Source of the DNA: Phycisphaerales bacterium
Lineage (GTDB): Bacteria; Planctomycetota; UBA1135; UBA2386
Assembly: GCA_020247305.1 (NCBI GenBank)
Contig: JADCJE010000001.1
Coordinates: 1 to 47,499, forward strand
Direction of reading: 5' to 3'
Length of the DNA stretch: 47,499 nucleotides
Shown here: positions 15,706 through 24,424 of the stretch, piece after piece
How the letters are laid out: each line of letters opens with the position of its first letter
Position numbering within the stretch: position 1 is the stretch's first letter
Translations under genes and position numbers: made by a program
The notes under the pieces: model-generated
Seen by the model: the letters and a program-made list of their open reading frames with translations, nothing else
What the model was told of the DNA's origin: nothing
Databases searched by the model: none

Positions 15706-17580
15706 TCACCTCACGACGACGTCGCCGAGGTCATCGGCGGCCGCTTCGTGTTCGTCGGAACTGCGCTTGCCGGCCGTGAAGCGGCCGCGCAGCTGCACAC
15801 GGTCGGACGGCAGGAACGGCGCCAACAGCACACCGGCATCGTCGCTCTTGGCGCGCATCAGCAGCGTGTTGTTCCAGTGCTGCGCAAGGTCCCAACGGAT
15901 CTCCTGCATGGCCTGCTCGACTTCGGCATCGACGCGCGCAGGCGTGAAGCTGGTCTTCTGCACGATGAACCGCGCGCCGGACACCGGCTTGCCGTCGCCA
16001 TCGACGATGCGCGCGCGCATCCTGGGGAACGGCGCGACCGGCAGCGCGACCTCGGCGGCATGCCCGGCGTAGAACGACGTCATCACGAAGCCGTCCTGCG
16101 TGCACGCGACCGCGATCCAGTCGCCAGGAGCCACGCGCACGGCGAGTCGACCCGCGGCGTCGGGCGCCATCACCGCCGCGTCGTCCACGCTGACGTCGTC
16201 GCTCACAGGCACGACCAGGACCTGCGCGCCGCGGCCGGGACCGCCGGACTCGTCGCGCACCGCGAACGAGACCGTCGCGAACGTGGCAAGGTCGATGACG
16301 ACCTCCGCGTCCTTCGCCACCGGGTCGCGGAGGATCGGCGCGAGCAGCACGGGCCGCGCCGGAAACGGCAACTGGCCGTCGCTGCTTCCCAACGCGCCCT
16401 CCAGTTCGAGACGCAATGTCGTCCGTTCACCGAAGGGCGGCGGCGACGGCAGCGCGACGCGGCCATCGGCGTCGGTCTGGGCACGCCGCGAGTCCGCCCA
16501 TTCCCGCGACCAGCCCTGGCCGGACTCGATGTCGACGGCGCTGCGCAGCGTCACCGCGACGCCTGCGAGCGGGCGCGGTCCGTCGACGACGCGCACACGC
16601 AGCGGCGACGCCTGGCGCAGCGTGAACGTCAGCGCTTTGCACTCCTCGCCGTCGACCGCCTTGCCGTCGTCGTAGACCCCCGCATAGTCGGCGCCGCCGT
16701 AGCTCGGCGCGCGATCCGGGGCCAAGGCGCACAGCCGCAGGTCGTCGCCGAACGACCGGTCGCCCTTCAACGGCGTGCCGCGGCTGGCGAACAGCGCCTT
16801 CAGCACGCCGTCGGCGCCGGTGACGCCGAGTTCGAGCGGTCCCGCCGTCGGCTCGGGCGACGACTTGAGCTGCAGCGCCTTCGTCATCGGGCCGACCCAC
16901 ATGCCGTCGCCCCTCGGCAGCTGCACGATGCGCGCGCCGGCGATCGGCTGGCCCTTCTCGTCGACGACCTTGAGCGGGATCTCGAACGGCGGCGGCACGC
17001 GCAGGCGCTCGTTCGCGCGCGCCGCGATGCGGTTGCCGAAGACGAAGCGGCCGTCGCGGTCGAACAGCGCGGCGTCGGCGCCGTCGCGCGGCCGCGTCCC
17101 GATCGACGCCGCGTGACCGCCCGCCTTCGCCGCGACCGGCGCGTCGGCCGTGCGTCCGGCGACCGTCGTGCGCACCGAGAACGGCGCGCGCGCCTGCCAC
17201 GCATCGAGGCCGGCGACCTCGATCGAGCCGACGCCGCCCTTCCAGCGCACGGCGAGCGAAGCCGGCTGGCCGACGACGAGCGCCGCGACCTCGCTCACCA
17301 TCTGCACGCCGTCGGCGTCCGCGGGGCCGGCGGCCCACGCTTCGTAGCGCGTGCACGGCAACGCCTGCACGCGGAAGCGCCCGCGTTCGTCGGTCGTCGC
17401 ATCGAGCGCGTCGAGCGGCGGGGCGCCGTCGCGGCCAGGCACGGTCAACTGCACGACCGCGCCGGCGACCGGATTGCCGGCGGCGTCGACGACTGCGCCG
17501 ACCAGCGGCTTGCGGGCCTGCGCGGACAGCGGTGCGAGCGCGAACAGCAACGACGACGCCACGACGACGACTCTGCCCAT
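15706..17580 (-). CDS. Secreted carboxypeptidase-regulatory-like (CarboxypepD_reg) repeat protein
   Basis: 624 residues from MGRVVVVASSLLFALAPLSAQ, a signal peptide. I chose this start although the frame stays open upstream, because the signal sequence begins here. Directly after cleavage comes a carboxypeptidase regulatory-like beta-sandwich (LVGAVVDAAGNPVAGAVVQL), then related units: PLKVVDEKGQPIAGARIVQL, LRVRVVDGPRPLAGVAVTL, FAVRDESGGPGRGAQVLV and ARIVDGDGKPVSGARF. Such repeats are common in planctomycete exported proteins and are structural. No catalytic domain is recognised. It is divergent from the HtrA-like gene across about 105 bases. Confidence 0.8.
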   Translation of the reverse strand: MGRVVVVASSLLFALAPLSAQARKPLVGAVVDAAGNPVAGAVVQLTVPGRDGAPPLDALDATTDERGRFRVQALPCTRYEAWAAGPADADGVQMVSEVAALVVGQPASLAVRWKGGVGSIEVAGLDAWQARAPFSVRTTVAGRTADAPVAAKAGGHAASIGTRPRDGADAALFDRDGRFVFGNRIAARANERLRVPPPFEIPLKVVDEKGQPIAGARIVQLPRGDGMWVGPMTKALQLKSSPEPTAGPLELGVTGADGVLKALFASRGTPLKGDRSFGDDLRLCALAPDRAPSYGGADYAGVYDDGKAVDGEECKALTFTLRQASPLRVRVVDGPRPLAGVAVTLRSAVDIESGQGWSREWADSRRAQTDADGRVALPSPPPFGERTTLRLELEGALGSSDGQLPFPARPVLLAPILRDPVAKDAEVVIDLATFATVSFAVRDESGGPGRGAQVLVVPVSDDVSVDDAAVMAPDAAGRLAVRVAPGDWIAVACTQDGFVMTSFYAGHAAEVALPVAPFPRMRARIVDGDGKPVSGARFIVQKTSFTPARVDAEVEQAMQEIRWDLAQHWNNTLLMRAKSDDAGVLLAPFLPSDRVQLRGRFTAGKRSSDEHEAAADDLGDVVVR

Positions 17581-17685
17581 GGCGTGATCTTCCGTCGCGG
17601 CAGCCTGCGCGCCAAGCGGGTACGCCCGGATGCCCGGCGGGCCCGCCACGCTTGCCGATCGCCGCCGACGTCCTACATCCATCAC

Positions 17686-18441
17686 ATGAGCCTGCTGCGC
17701 TCGTTCTCCGACGAGATCGCCGCCGTCGTCGCGCGCGTGCGGCCGGCGGTGCTGCACCTGCGCACGCACGGACGCGGCCGCAGCGGCACGGGCTCGGGCT
17801 TCGTCTGCGGGCCCGACGGGCTGGCGCTGACCAACTGCCACGTCGTCGACGGCGCGCACAGCGTCGAGGCGACCTTCCACGACGGCCGCACGACGCGCGC
17901 GCAGGTGCTCGGCGTCGATCCGGCGACCGACCTCGCCGTGCTGCGCGTGCCGGACGCCGGCGTCGAACCGCTGCCGCTCGCCGACTCCAACGCGCTGCGC
18001 GTCGGCGACTTCGCGCTGGCGGTCGGCTGCCCGCACGGCCTCGCGCACTCGGTGACCGCGGGCATCCTCAGCGGGCTCGGCCGCGCGCTGCCGGGACCTG
18101 GCGGCCAGACCATCGAGGACGTCATCCAGACCGACGCGCCGCTCAACCCGGGCAACTCCGGCGGGCCGCTGCTCGACGTCGACGGCCGCGTGATCGGCAT
18201 CGCCACGGCGATCCTGCCGATGGCGCAGGGCCTGTGCTTCGCGGTGCCGGCGTCGACTGCCGGCGCCGTGCTGCCCGAGCTGCGCGACTTCGGCCGGGTC
18301 GTGCGCGGGTGGCTCGGCGTCGCCGTGCAGGTCGTCGAACTCGCGCCCGCTGTCGCGCGCCGGCTCGGCCTGCCGGCGACGCGCGCGCTCGGCGTGTTCG
18401 AGGTGACGAAGGGCTCGCCGGCCGAACGCGCCGGCGTGTAG
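17686..18441 (+). CDS. HtrA/DegP-like trypsin-fold serine protease, PDZ domain interrupted by amber codon
   Basis: The open frame encodes 251 residues up to a TAG. The trypsin-like catalytic triad is His52 (LTNCHVV), Asp82 (TDLAVL) and Ser158 (NPGNSGGP), as in DegP/HtrA. A PDZ domain begins around residue 205 (VVRGWLGVAVQVV) but the TAG at 18439-18441 follows GSPAERAGV, where family members continue with PGD. The frame indeed resumes with PGDLLLALEDRAIRG and stays open to 18615. No signal peptide is apparent (MSLLRSFSDEIAAVVARVRP), unusual for HtrA, so it may be cytoplasmic or use a different start. As read, the product keeps a full protease domain but half a PDZ. Confidence 0.82.
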   Translation: MSLLRSFSDEIAAVVARVRPAVLHLRTHGRGRSGTGSGFVCGPDGLALTNCHVVDGAHSVEATFHDGRTTRAQVLGVDPATDLAVLRVPDAGVEPLPLADSNALRVGDFALAVGCPHGLAHSVTAGILSGLGRALPGPGGQTIEDVIQTDAPLNPGNSGGPLLDVDGRVIGIATAILPMAQGLCFAVPASTAGAVLPELRDFGRVVRGWLGVAVQVVELAPAVARRLGLPATRALGVFEVTKGSPAERAGV

Positions 18442-18615
18442 CCAGGCGACCTGCTGCTGGCGCTTGAGGATCGCGCGATCCGCGGCGCCGGCGACCTGAT
18501 CGCGTCGCTGCCGCGCGCGGCGATCGGCCAGCCGCAGCGCCTGCGGCTGCTGCGCGGCAACGAGATCGTGCTGCGCGCGGTCACGCCCGAGCGGCCGCCG
18601 GCGGCGGCGGCCTGA
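18442..18615 (+). pseudogene. Remainder of the HtrA PDZ domain after the in-frame TAG
   Basis: 57 codons in the same frame as the protease gene, starting PGDLLLALEDRAIRGAGDLI and ending ERPPAAAA before a TGA at 18613-18615. They complete the PDZ domain without any insertion or deletion. The intact gene would be 17686-18615 (309 residues). A single C-to-T or A-to-T change of a CAG or AAG codon would produce the TAG. It is either a recent nonsense mutation, a consensus error in the sequence, or a read-through site. Confidence 0.7.
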
Positions 18616-18714
18616 CGGCAGGCCACGGTCGGCGCCGCTACGAGAAACGCCGTCGGGGGCGTTGGCGGCCGAGCGCGCTGCGCATCCGCCGCTTCGCCGG
18701 GCCGGTCGCGCGCG

Positions 18715-21132
18715 TCACTTGCCGCGACCGGTCTTCGCCAGCACGCCTTCGAGCCAGCGCTGCCACAGGCCCTCCCACTCGGTGAAGCTGCCGGTCAGCC
18801 GGAAGGTGTCGATCTTCTCGCCCGTGCGCGGGTCGACGACCACGAAGTACGGGTTGGCCTTGCTGCCGGCGATCTCCGCCTGCGCCTTGCGGTTCGTCGT
18901 GAACTGCTCGTCGGTCAACGTGTTCTTCGTGTCGGTGTGCTGCCTGCTCTCCACCACGAACTTCTGCATGAGTCCGGCGACCGCCGGGCTCGGGAAGACC
19001 TTGTCTTCCATGATGCGGCACGTCGCTCAATTGAAGCCGGTGAAGTTGTAGAGCAGCAGCTTGTCGTCGGCCTTGGCGACCTCGATCGCGCGCGCCATGT
19101 CGTCGTAGACGATGACGTGGTCGCCGAGGCGCTTCTTGCCGCCCTTGCCGTCGGCCTTCGACACCAGCGAGTTGCTGTAGCCGGGGATGAAGCCGGTCAT
19201 CACCGCGTCGAGCTTGTTGCCGAGCGCGCCGAACAGGAAGTACGTCGCCAGCAGCGTGACGAACATGCCCGCCGCCATGCGGCCGCCGGCGACGCCCTCG
19301 TTGGGGCCGCTGCCGGCCTTGCGCAGGACGCCGAACAGGAACAGCGCCCAGAGGCCGAAGATCGCCGTCCACAGCAGCAGGAACAGCTCGCGCGGCAGCG
19401 CCTGCCAGCCGAACGCGAAGTCGACCATCGACACGAACTTGAGCGCCGCGGCCAGCTCGACGAAGCCGAGCGAGACCTTGAGCGTCTCCATCCACTCGCC
19501 CGACCGCGGCATCGCCTTCACCTTGGTCGGCGCGAGCGACAACAGCACGAACGGCAGCGCCATCGTCGCGCCGAAGATCGCCATGCCGATCGCGACGCGG
19601 CCCGTGCCGAACTGCGCGACGTTGGCCAGCAGCGAACCGACGATCGGCGCCGTGCAGGTGAACGAGGTGATCACCAGCGTCGCGCCCATGCAGAACACGC
19701 CGAGGTAGCCGCCGGTCGCGGTGGCCTTGCCGGCCGCCTGCTGCAGCGCCTGCGGCGGCTCCAGGTTGATCCAGCCGAACAGCACGAAGGCGAAGAACAC
19801 GAACATCGCGCCGATGACGGCGTTGGTCAGCCAGTGGTTGACGACGTCGATGATGACCGTCGACAGCAGCGCGCCGACCAGCGTGAACATCAGCACGATG
19901 CCGAAGCCGTAGACCAGCGCGAGCGGCAGCACCTTGCCGCCCCGCTTCTCCGCCTGCTTGGTGAAGAAGCTGAACGTGATCGGGATCATCGGGTACGTGC
20001 ACGGCATGGCGAGGGCGAACAGGCCGCCGCCGATGCACGCGAGGATCAGCGCCCACCACGAACTGCCGAACGGGTTGTCGTCGGCGGCCGGCGCCGCCTT
20101 CGGCAGGCTGCCGCCCGCCGCCGGTCCGGTCTTCGTCGGCGCCGCCGCCGCGCCGCTGCGCTCGGGCCGCGCCGCGCCGGCCTCGACGACGAGCTTCGCC
20201 TCGAAGCCGACCTCGGCGGGCTCCAGGCAGCCGGTCTCGTTGCAGATCTGGTAGGTGAAGCCGGCGTCGACGCCGAGTTCGCCGGGCTTGGCGTCGGCGG
20301 GCACGCGCACGACCTGCTTGACCTCGAAGCCCTGCGGCAGCGGATGGTTGACGACGCCGGCGCGCTCCTTCTTCTCGCCGGGCGGGATCTGCGGCGCGCC
20401 CTCGGGCGCGAGGCTGCCCCAGTCGCTGGTCTTGCTCAGGCCGACCGGGATCTGCTCGGTCTCCAGCGCGCCGTAGGCGTGGTACTCGGGGTCGAGCACC
20501 GCGACCTTGAGCACCAGCGTCGCCGTCTCGCCGGCGCGCGCCGTGGCGGGCTCGAAGCGCGGCAGCACTTCGATCTTGCCGTCGTCCGAGCGGAACGACG
20601 GCGCGGCCTTGGGGTCCTGCGCGCCGCCGGCGGGAGCCGCCTTCGGCGCGACCGGCGCGTCGACGACCAACCGTGCGCTGAACTTCGCCTCGTCCGGCGG
20701 CAGGCACATCGACTCGTCGCACAGCTGGAAGTCGAACGCGCCGGCGACCTCGACCGTGCCGCCCGCCATGCCGGTGGGCACCTTGAGCGGCTGCTTGACG
20801 GTGAAGACGTTGGGCAGCGGGAACTGTCGCAGGTCGCCCTTCAGCTCCATGTTGCCGGGGGGGATCTGCGGCTCGCCTGCGCGCTCCAGGCCGCCGAGCT
20901 GCAGCTTGTCGGCGGCGAGCGCCACCGGGATGTTGGTCTGCTCCAGCGCGCCGTAGGCGTGCCAGCCGGCGGTGACGGTGGCCTTGAGCACGAGCGTGAC
21001 CGCGTCGCCGGGCTTGGCGGTCGCGGGCTCGATGGCCGCGGTCAGCGTGAGCGTGCCATCCTGCGCGCACAGCGACGAGGCCAGCGCGAGCAGGACGGAC
21101 AGGAACGGCAGCCAGGGGAGGCGGGCGTGCAT
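18715..21132 (-). CDS. DsbD-type thiol:disulfide reductase, candidate selenoprotein (UxxC)
   Basis: 805 residues if the TGA at 19027-19029 is read as selenocysteine (Sec702); read as a stop, the product ends after YNFTGFN. The start MHARLPWLPFLSVLL is a signal peptide. Two tandem DsbD-alpha-like domains follow, each with a cysteine pair (C138/C143, QLCDESMC; C297/C302, QICNETGC). Next is a CcdA/DsbD-beta membrane domain with C378 (MPCTYP) and C493 (FTCTAP). The C-terminal thioredoxin domain has FTGFN-U-ATC-RIMEDKVF, where the family has FTG-x-x-C-x-x-C-R-x-M-E. It continues in frame through NPYFVVVDPRTGEKID. It should carry electrons from cytosolic thioredoxin to the periplasm. Conventional gene calling would give two pieces (19027-21132 and 18715-19011). 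Confidence 0.85.
18993..19009 (-). promoter_or_regulatory. SECIS-like hairpin downstream of the DsbD TGA
   Basis: On the minus strand, 17 nt after the TGA, GGAAGAC and GTCTTCC form a perfect 7-bp stem with a 3-nt loop (AAG). The loop starts 24 nt past the TGA, inside the distance range known for bacterial SECIS elements. The loop lacks the G in its first two positions often seen in such elements, and the stem also encodes conserved residues (MEDKVF). The support is therefore suggestive only. Confidence 0.5.
19027..19029 (-). other. In-frame TGA, candidate selenocysteine codon (Sec702 of DsbD-like protein)
   Basis: This codon occupies the first cysteine position of the thioredoxin-domain CxxC motif. 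The codons on both sides are in the same frame and keep the family consensus with no insertion or deletion. There is no ribosome-binding site or early ATG that would restart the domain before the motif. The next ATG (at 19011) lies after the second cysteine, so an independent product would lack a redox motif. Confidence 0.75.
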
Positions 21133-21294
21133 CGGGGCGCGGATCTTACGTGCGGCCGCCACATGGCGACCGTGCGAAGTCGCGCCCGACGCAAGGTGCG
21201 GGCGATTGCTCCGCGATGGCCGACGGCGGGCGGGCCGGCGGCGGGCCGAGGGGGCTTCGGACCGCCGCGCCGCCGCGTCACGCGGCCGCGTCGC

Positions 21295-22977
21295 TCACAG
21301 GCCGAACAGGCCGAGCGTGACGGTGACGCCGTTCGACGTCAGCAGGCCGAGCGCGTTGGCCGCGCCATCGAGCCAGATCGACTGGCTGGCGACCACGAAG
21401 CCGGCGAGGGCCGGATTGTTCGGCAGCGGCAGCGTGACGTTGAGCGGCGGCAGGCCGGGCACGTTCGAGATCAGGTTGCCGACGCCGGCGTTGATGTCGA
21501 CGTGCGCCGAGCAGCCCGGCGCGCCGAGGATGCCGAGGTCGATGCCCGGGCCCGGCAGCGGCACGACGCTCAGGTAGTTGACGCCGATGCCGACGTTCGT
21601 CGTGTTGGTGGTGACGAAGTCGATCGTGCTGCCGAGCACCGGAGCGGCCGTCGCCGCGACCTTGAGGCCGAGGGTCTCGGCGGCGGGCAGCAGCAGCGCG
21701 GTCACGGTGGTGACGTCGGTCGGGCCGAGGTTGGGCGACGCGCCGCCCGGCGACCAGCCGACGATCGTGTCGTCGTACGACTGGCTGCCGCCGATCGTCG
21801 TCATCGCCTGGTAGACGTAGTTGACGTTGCCGGTGTTGAGGTCGAACTGCGCCTGGAAGCGGCACGCGTTCGCCGTCTGCGCGGCCGCGGTGCCCGGCAG
21901 GCTCTCGACGTTGTCCCACGTGACGTAGCACACGTTGTTGACGACCTCCCACTTGATGAGGCCGCTGTTGAGCTCGGTGGTGTTGAAGTTGTGCCAGCAC
22001 ACCGCCCAGATCGGGTTGATCGCGTTCAGGAAGCCGTCGACGTAGGGCATGAAGTTGTAGCTGATGCCCGGGAACGGCAGGTTCGAGGCGGTCGAGATGT
22101 GGCCGTCGGTGTTGACGACCAGCTGCGACGTCGTGCCGCCCGGGTAGCTCAGCGGGCTCGGCAGCGGGATGATGGCTTCGCCGTTGTTGCTCGCCGGCAG
22201 CGCCGTCGCGGTCGCACTCGGCGGCACGTAGGGCGAGGAGCCCTGCGCGAGCACGTAGCCGGCGCCGGTGTTGACCAGCGACAGGTTGCGGTTGGTCAGG
22301 GCCGCCGACATCGCCGCGTTGGTGTTCCAACTCTGGTAGAAGCTGCCCGAGACGTTGTTGCAGCCCGTGCCGACCGACGTGCGCGTCGCGCACGCGCTGG
22401 TGACGAGGCCCGGCGCGTAGAAGATCGTGCCGTTGAAGTGGAACGTGTTCGTGCCGTAGGCCGATGGCGCGGTCGTGAACGCCTGCGCGCTGACGGCGCC
22501 GACAGTCACGCTGAGGTCGGCGTTGCTGATCGTCTGCGGCCCGAGGTTGCTGAACAGGTTGTTGGCGTTGCGCACGACGATGGCGACGCCGAACGTGCCC
22601 GGATTGAGCTGGACGCCGGCGCCGAAGCAGACGTTCGGCGTCGTCGGCGCGACGGTGATCGACGACGTGGCGGTGGCGCGCAGCGTCCAGTTGGCGAGCA
22701 GCGTCTCGCTGTTCACGTACGTCGTGAGGCCGGTGTTCGTCGTGTAGAAGTCGACGGTGATCGACTGCCCGACCGGCGTGTAGCTCGGGAAGCTCAGCCC
22801 CTGGATCGTGATCGGGTTGGTCACCGTCATGTCCATGAAGAAGCCGACCGGATTGGCCGACGGTGCTGGCACCCAGAGGTACTGCAGCGCACCGGGGCCG
22901 GGGTTGATCTGGAGGAAGGACTGCGCCGCCGCGACTGCGGCGAACGCGAACGAGGCGAGTGCGACTCGAATGAGCAT
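21295..22977 (-). CDS. Large secreted GAPGC-domain protein
   Basis: 560 residues with a signal peptide (MLIRVALASFAFAAVAAAQS). The frame is open further upstream but there looks unlike protein, so I start at 22977. The N-terminal region (GFFMDMTVTNPITIQGLSF, TVDFYTTNTGLTTYVNSETL) is beta-rich. A middle region CNNVSGSFYQSWNTNAAM, SYPGGTTSQLVVNTDGHIST and CYVTWDNVESLPGT corresponds to blocks in the proteins at 41025 and 43074. The C-terminus has LGILGAPGCSAHVDI and ends NALGLLTSNGVTVTLGLFGL. It is Asn/Thr/Gly-rich and looks like a surface or extracellular protein. I recognise no enzymatic motif. Confidence 0.8.
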   Translation of the reverse strand: MLIRVALASFAFAAVAAAQSFLQINPGPGALQYLWVPAPSANPVGFFMDMTVTNPITIQGLSFPSYTPVGQSITVDFYTTNTGLTTYVNSETLLANWTLRATATSSITVAPTTPNVCFGAGVQLNPGTFGVAIVVRNANNLFSNLGPQTISNADLSVTVGAVSAQAFTTAPSAYGTNTFHFNGTIFYAPGLVTSACATRTSVGTGCNNVSGSFYQSWNTNAAMSAALTNRNLSLVNTGAGYVLAQGSSPYVPPSATATALPASNNGEAIIPLPSPLSYPGGTTSQLVVNTDGHISTASNLPFPGISYNFMPYVDGFLNAINPIWAVCWHNFNTTELNSGLIKWEVVNNVCYVTWDNVESLPGTAAAQTANACRFQAQFDLNTGNVNYVYQAMTTIGGSQSYDDTIVGWSPGGASPNLGPTDVTTVTALLLPAAETLGLKVAATAAPVLGSTIDFVTTNTTNVGIGVNYLSVVPLPGPGIDLGILGAPGCSAHVDINAGVGNLISNVPGLPPLNVTLPLPNNPALAGFVVASQSIWLDGAANALGLLTSNGVTVTLGLFGL

Positions 22978-23465
22978 GGTTGCACCAGGGGACAAACGAA
23001 ACCGGCCGGGGCATGATGATCCGGTCGGAGGGACTGCTGATGAGACCCCGAGTCCGACGTCGGGAAAAGCCCCCGACTCGCCTTGGGTGCGTCCGCCGGC
23101 GCCCGTCGTTGCCGGCACCGGGGCTGCCGACGGCGCTGCACGCGACCTCGAACGCGGGGCGGCAGAGTGTCGCAAGTCGTTTTCAGGCAAGGCTCTGCGC
23201 CCCGGCGCTGGCCGGCCGAAGGCACCAGCCACGGGTTCGACGAGCGACCCCGAGATGTCGCGACACCGTGCGCGCTGGAACGCACGGGCAGCGGCGTGCG
23301 GCAGACCGCCAGAGGCCATCGGAGCGGCGGAGCACCCGGCGCGTGGATTCGCCGTCGGGGCGAAGCCCTTGGCCGCAGGCGACCAGTGGCTGCGTCGAGG
23401 ATCGGCGGCGAACTCCTGGGCGCGACGACGCGCGCCGGCCGCGCGGCCCGCCGTGACGCCGACTC
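22978..23465. other. Intergenic region without recognisable gene
   Basis: About 490 bases separate the GAPGC protein from the beta-barrel lipoprotein upstream of it. Overlapping frames on the plus strand are Arg/Gly/Ala-rich with no domain resemblance and look like shadows of GC-rich DNA. It presumably holds the promoter and leader of the GAPGC gene. I see no strong hairpin, repeat or RNA gene. Confidence 0.4.
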
Positions 23466-24257
23466 CTAGAACCGCAATCCGCCGCCGATCATCGGGCCCT
23501 GGATCGCGAACTTGGCGTCGATGTAGTCCTCGTCGAGCTTGGCCTTCGCGTCGAGGACCGTGTAGCGGTAGCCGAGGAAGAGGTGCCAGCGCGCCGACAG
23601 TTGGTACGACGCCATGGCCTCGAACTCGACGAGGCGCGCTTCGTAGTCGCCGACGTCGGCCGACATGTAGCCGAGTTCGGCCATCAGCCGCAGCCGCTGC
23701 TTGTGCACGTACTCGGTGCGCACGACGCCGAACGGGATCGGCGCGCTCAGGTCCGCGGTCTGCACCTCGGTTGGATTGAGCTGGTTGACGAGGCGCAGCT
23801 TCATGTCCAGGTAGTCCACGCCGAAGCCCGGCGCGATCGACACCGGACCGACGGGGATGCCGAACACGTAGGTCGCCTTGACGTCGAGCACCTCGAAGTC
23901 GCTGCGCACCGGCGTGCCGTTGGTCAGGCCGCCGAAGCCTTCCTGCAGTTCGCCCTCGCCCGAGGTCGCGAACCGGAAGCTGGAGATCGTCAGCACCGGC
24001 ACGCCGACGTCGACCGAAACGCTGCCGAACGGAGCCACCTCGGTGTTGCCGACGCCGAAGGCGCTGTCGATGTCCTGGATGACCGGCGGGAACGTCGACG
24101 CGCCGCCGACGGAGTTGCCTTCGTAGTAGCCGATGTCGCCGGACGCCGAGAGCAGCGCCGGGCCGGCGTTCGCCGTGACCTGGATCTGGTAGCAGGACGG
24201 CAGCGTCAGCGTCGCTGCCGCCAGCGCAACCGTCAGGGATCGAGGCGCGCGCTTCAT
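23466..24257 (-). CDS. Outer-membrane beta-barrel-like lipoprotein
   Basis: 263 residues starting MKRAPRSLTVALAAATLTLPSCYQ; LPSC is a lipobox, so the mature protein probably begins with a lipidated cysteine. The rest alternates polar and hydrophobic residues in strand-length units (ATYVFGIPVGPVSIAPGFGV, ASYQLSARWHLFLGYRYTV) and ends in phenylalanine (MIGGGLRF), as outer-membrane barrels do. Resemblance to a named family was not found. A lipobox and a barrel-type ending in one protein is slightly unusual, so one of the two readings may be wrong. Confidence 0.7.
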   Translation of the reverse strand: MKRAPRSLTVALAAATLTLPSCYQIQVTANAGPALLSASGDIGYYEGNSVGGASTFPPVIQDIDSAFGVGNTEVAPFGSVSVDVGVPVLTISSFRFATSGEGELQEGFGGLTNGTPVRSDFEVLDVKATYVFGIPVGPVSIAPGFGVDYLDMKLRLVNQLNPTEVQTADLSAPIPFGVVRTEYVHKQRLRLMAELGYMSADVGDYEARLVEFEAMASYQLSARWHLFLGYRYTVLDAKAKLDEDYIDAKFAIQGPMIGGGLRF

Positions 24258-24396
24258 GGTCGTGGGGGCGCTATCGGCGGAGCGCGCCCCGGACATGAAC
24301 TGCCGATGGCGTCGGCAGTAGGCCGCCGCAGCGTCCGGCGCCGCCGTAGGCGCAGGGCAGGCAGGGCAGGGACGCGCAAACGGCGCCACCAACGCT

Positions 24397-24420
24397 CGCG
24401 GGCGGCCACCGCCGCCCGCG
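24397..24420 (-). terminator. GC-rich hairpin downstream of redoxin gene
   Basis: CGCGGGCGG and CCGCCCGCG pair perfectly (9 bp) around a 6-nt loop. It lies just past the second in-frame TGA of the redoxin gene (24425-24427). No U-run follows, which is usual in very GC-rich genomes, so calling it a transcription terminator is an inference. Confidence 0.45.
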
Positions 24421-24424
24421 CAGG

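Noticed and set aside
18439..18441. Pyrrolysine or other recoding at the TAG of the HtrA-like gene
   Set aside because: Pyrrolysine is confined to methylamine methyltransferases and a few organisms. The position is a variable residue before PGD, so a mutation or sequence error is simpler.
18715..19011. Small independent thioredoxin-like gene after the DsbD gene
   Set aside because: Its first ATG is after the second cysteine of the motif, it is in the same frame as the upstream gene, and it would lack any redox centre. A TGA read as selenocysteine explains both pieces.
22978..23465. Short plus-strand genes in the gap
   Set aside because: Two overlapping frames of 128 and 158 codons have only low-complexity basic sequence and no ribosome-binding site.
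24258..24420. Second SECIS or extended coding region after the redoxin's second TGA
   Set aside because: The tail beyond 24425 shows no homology, and the 24397-24420 hairpin is better explained as a terminator.
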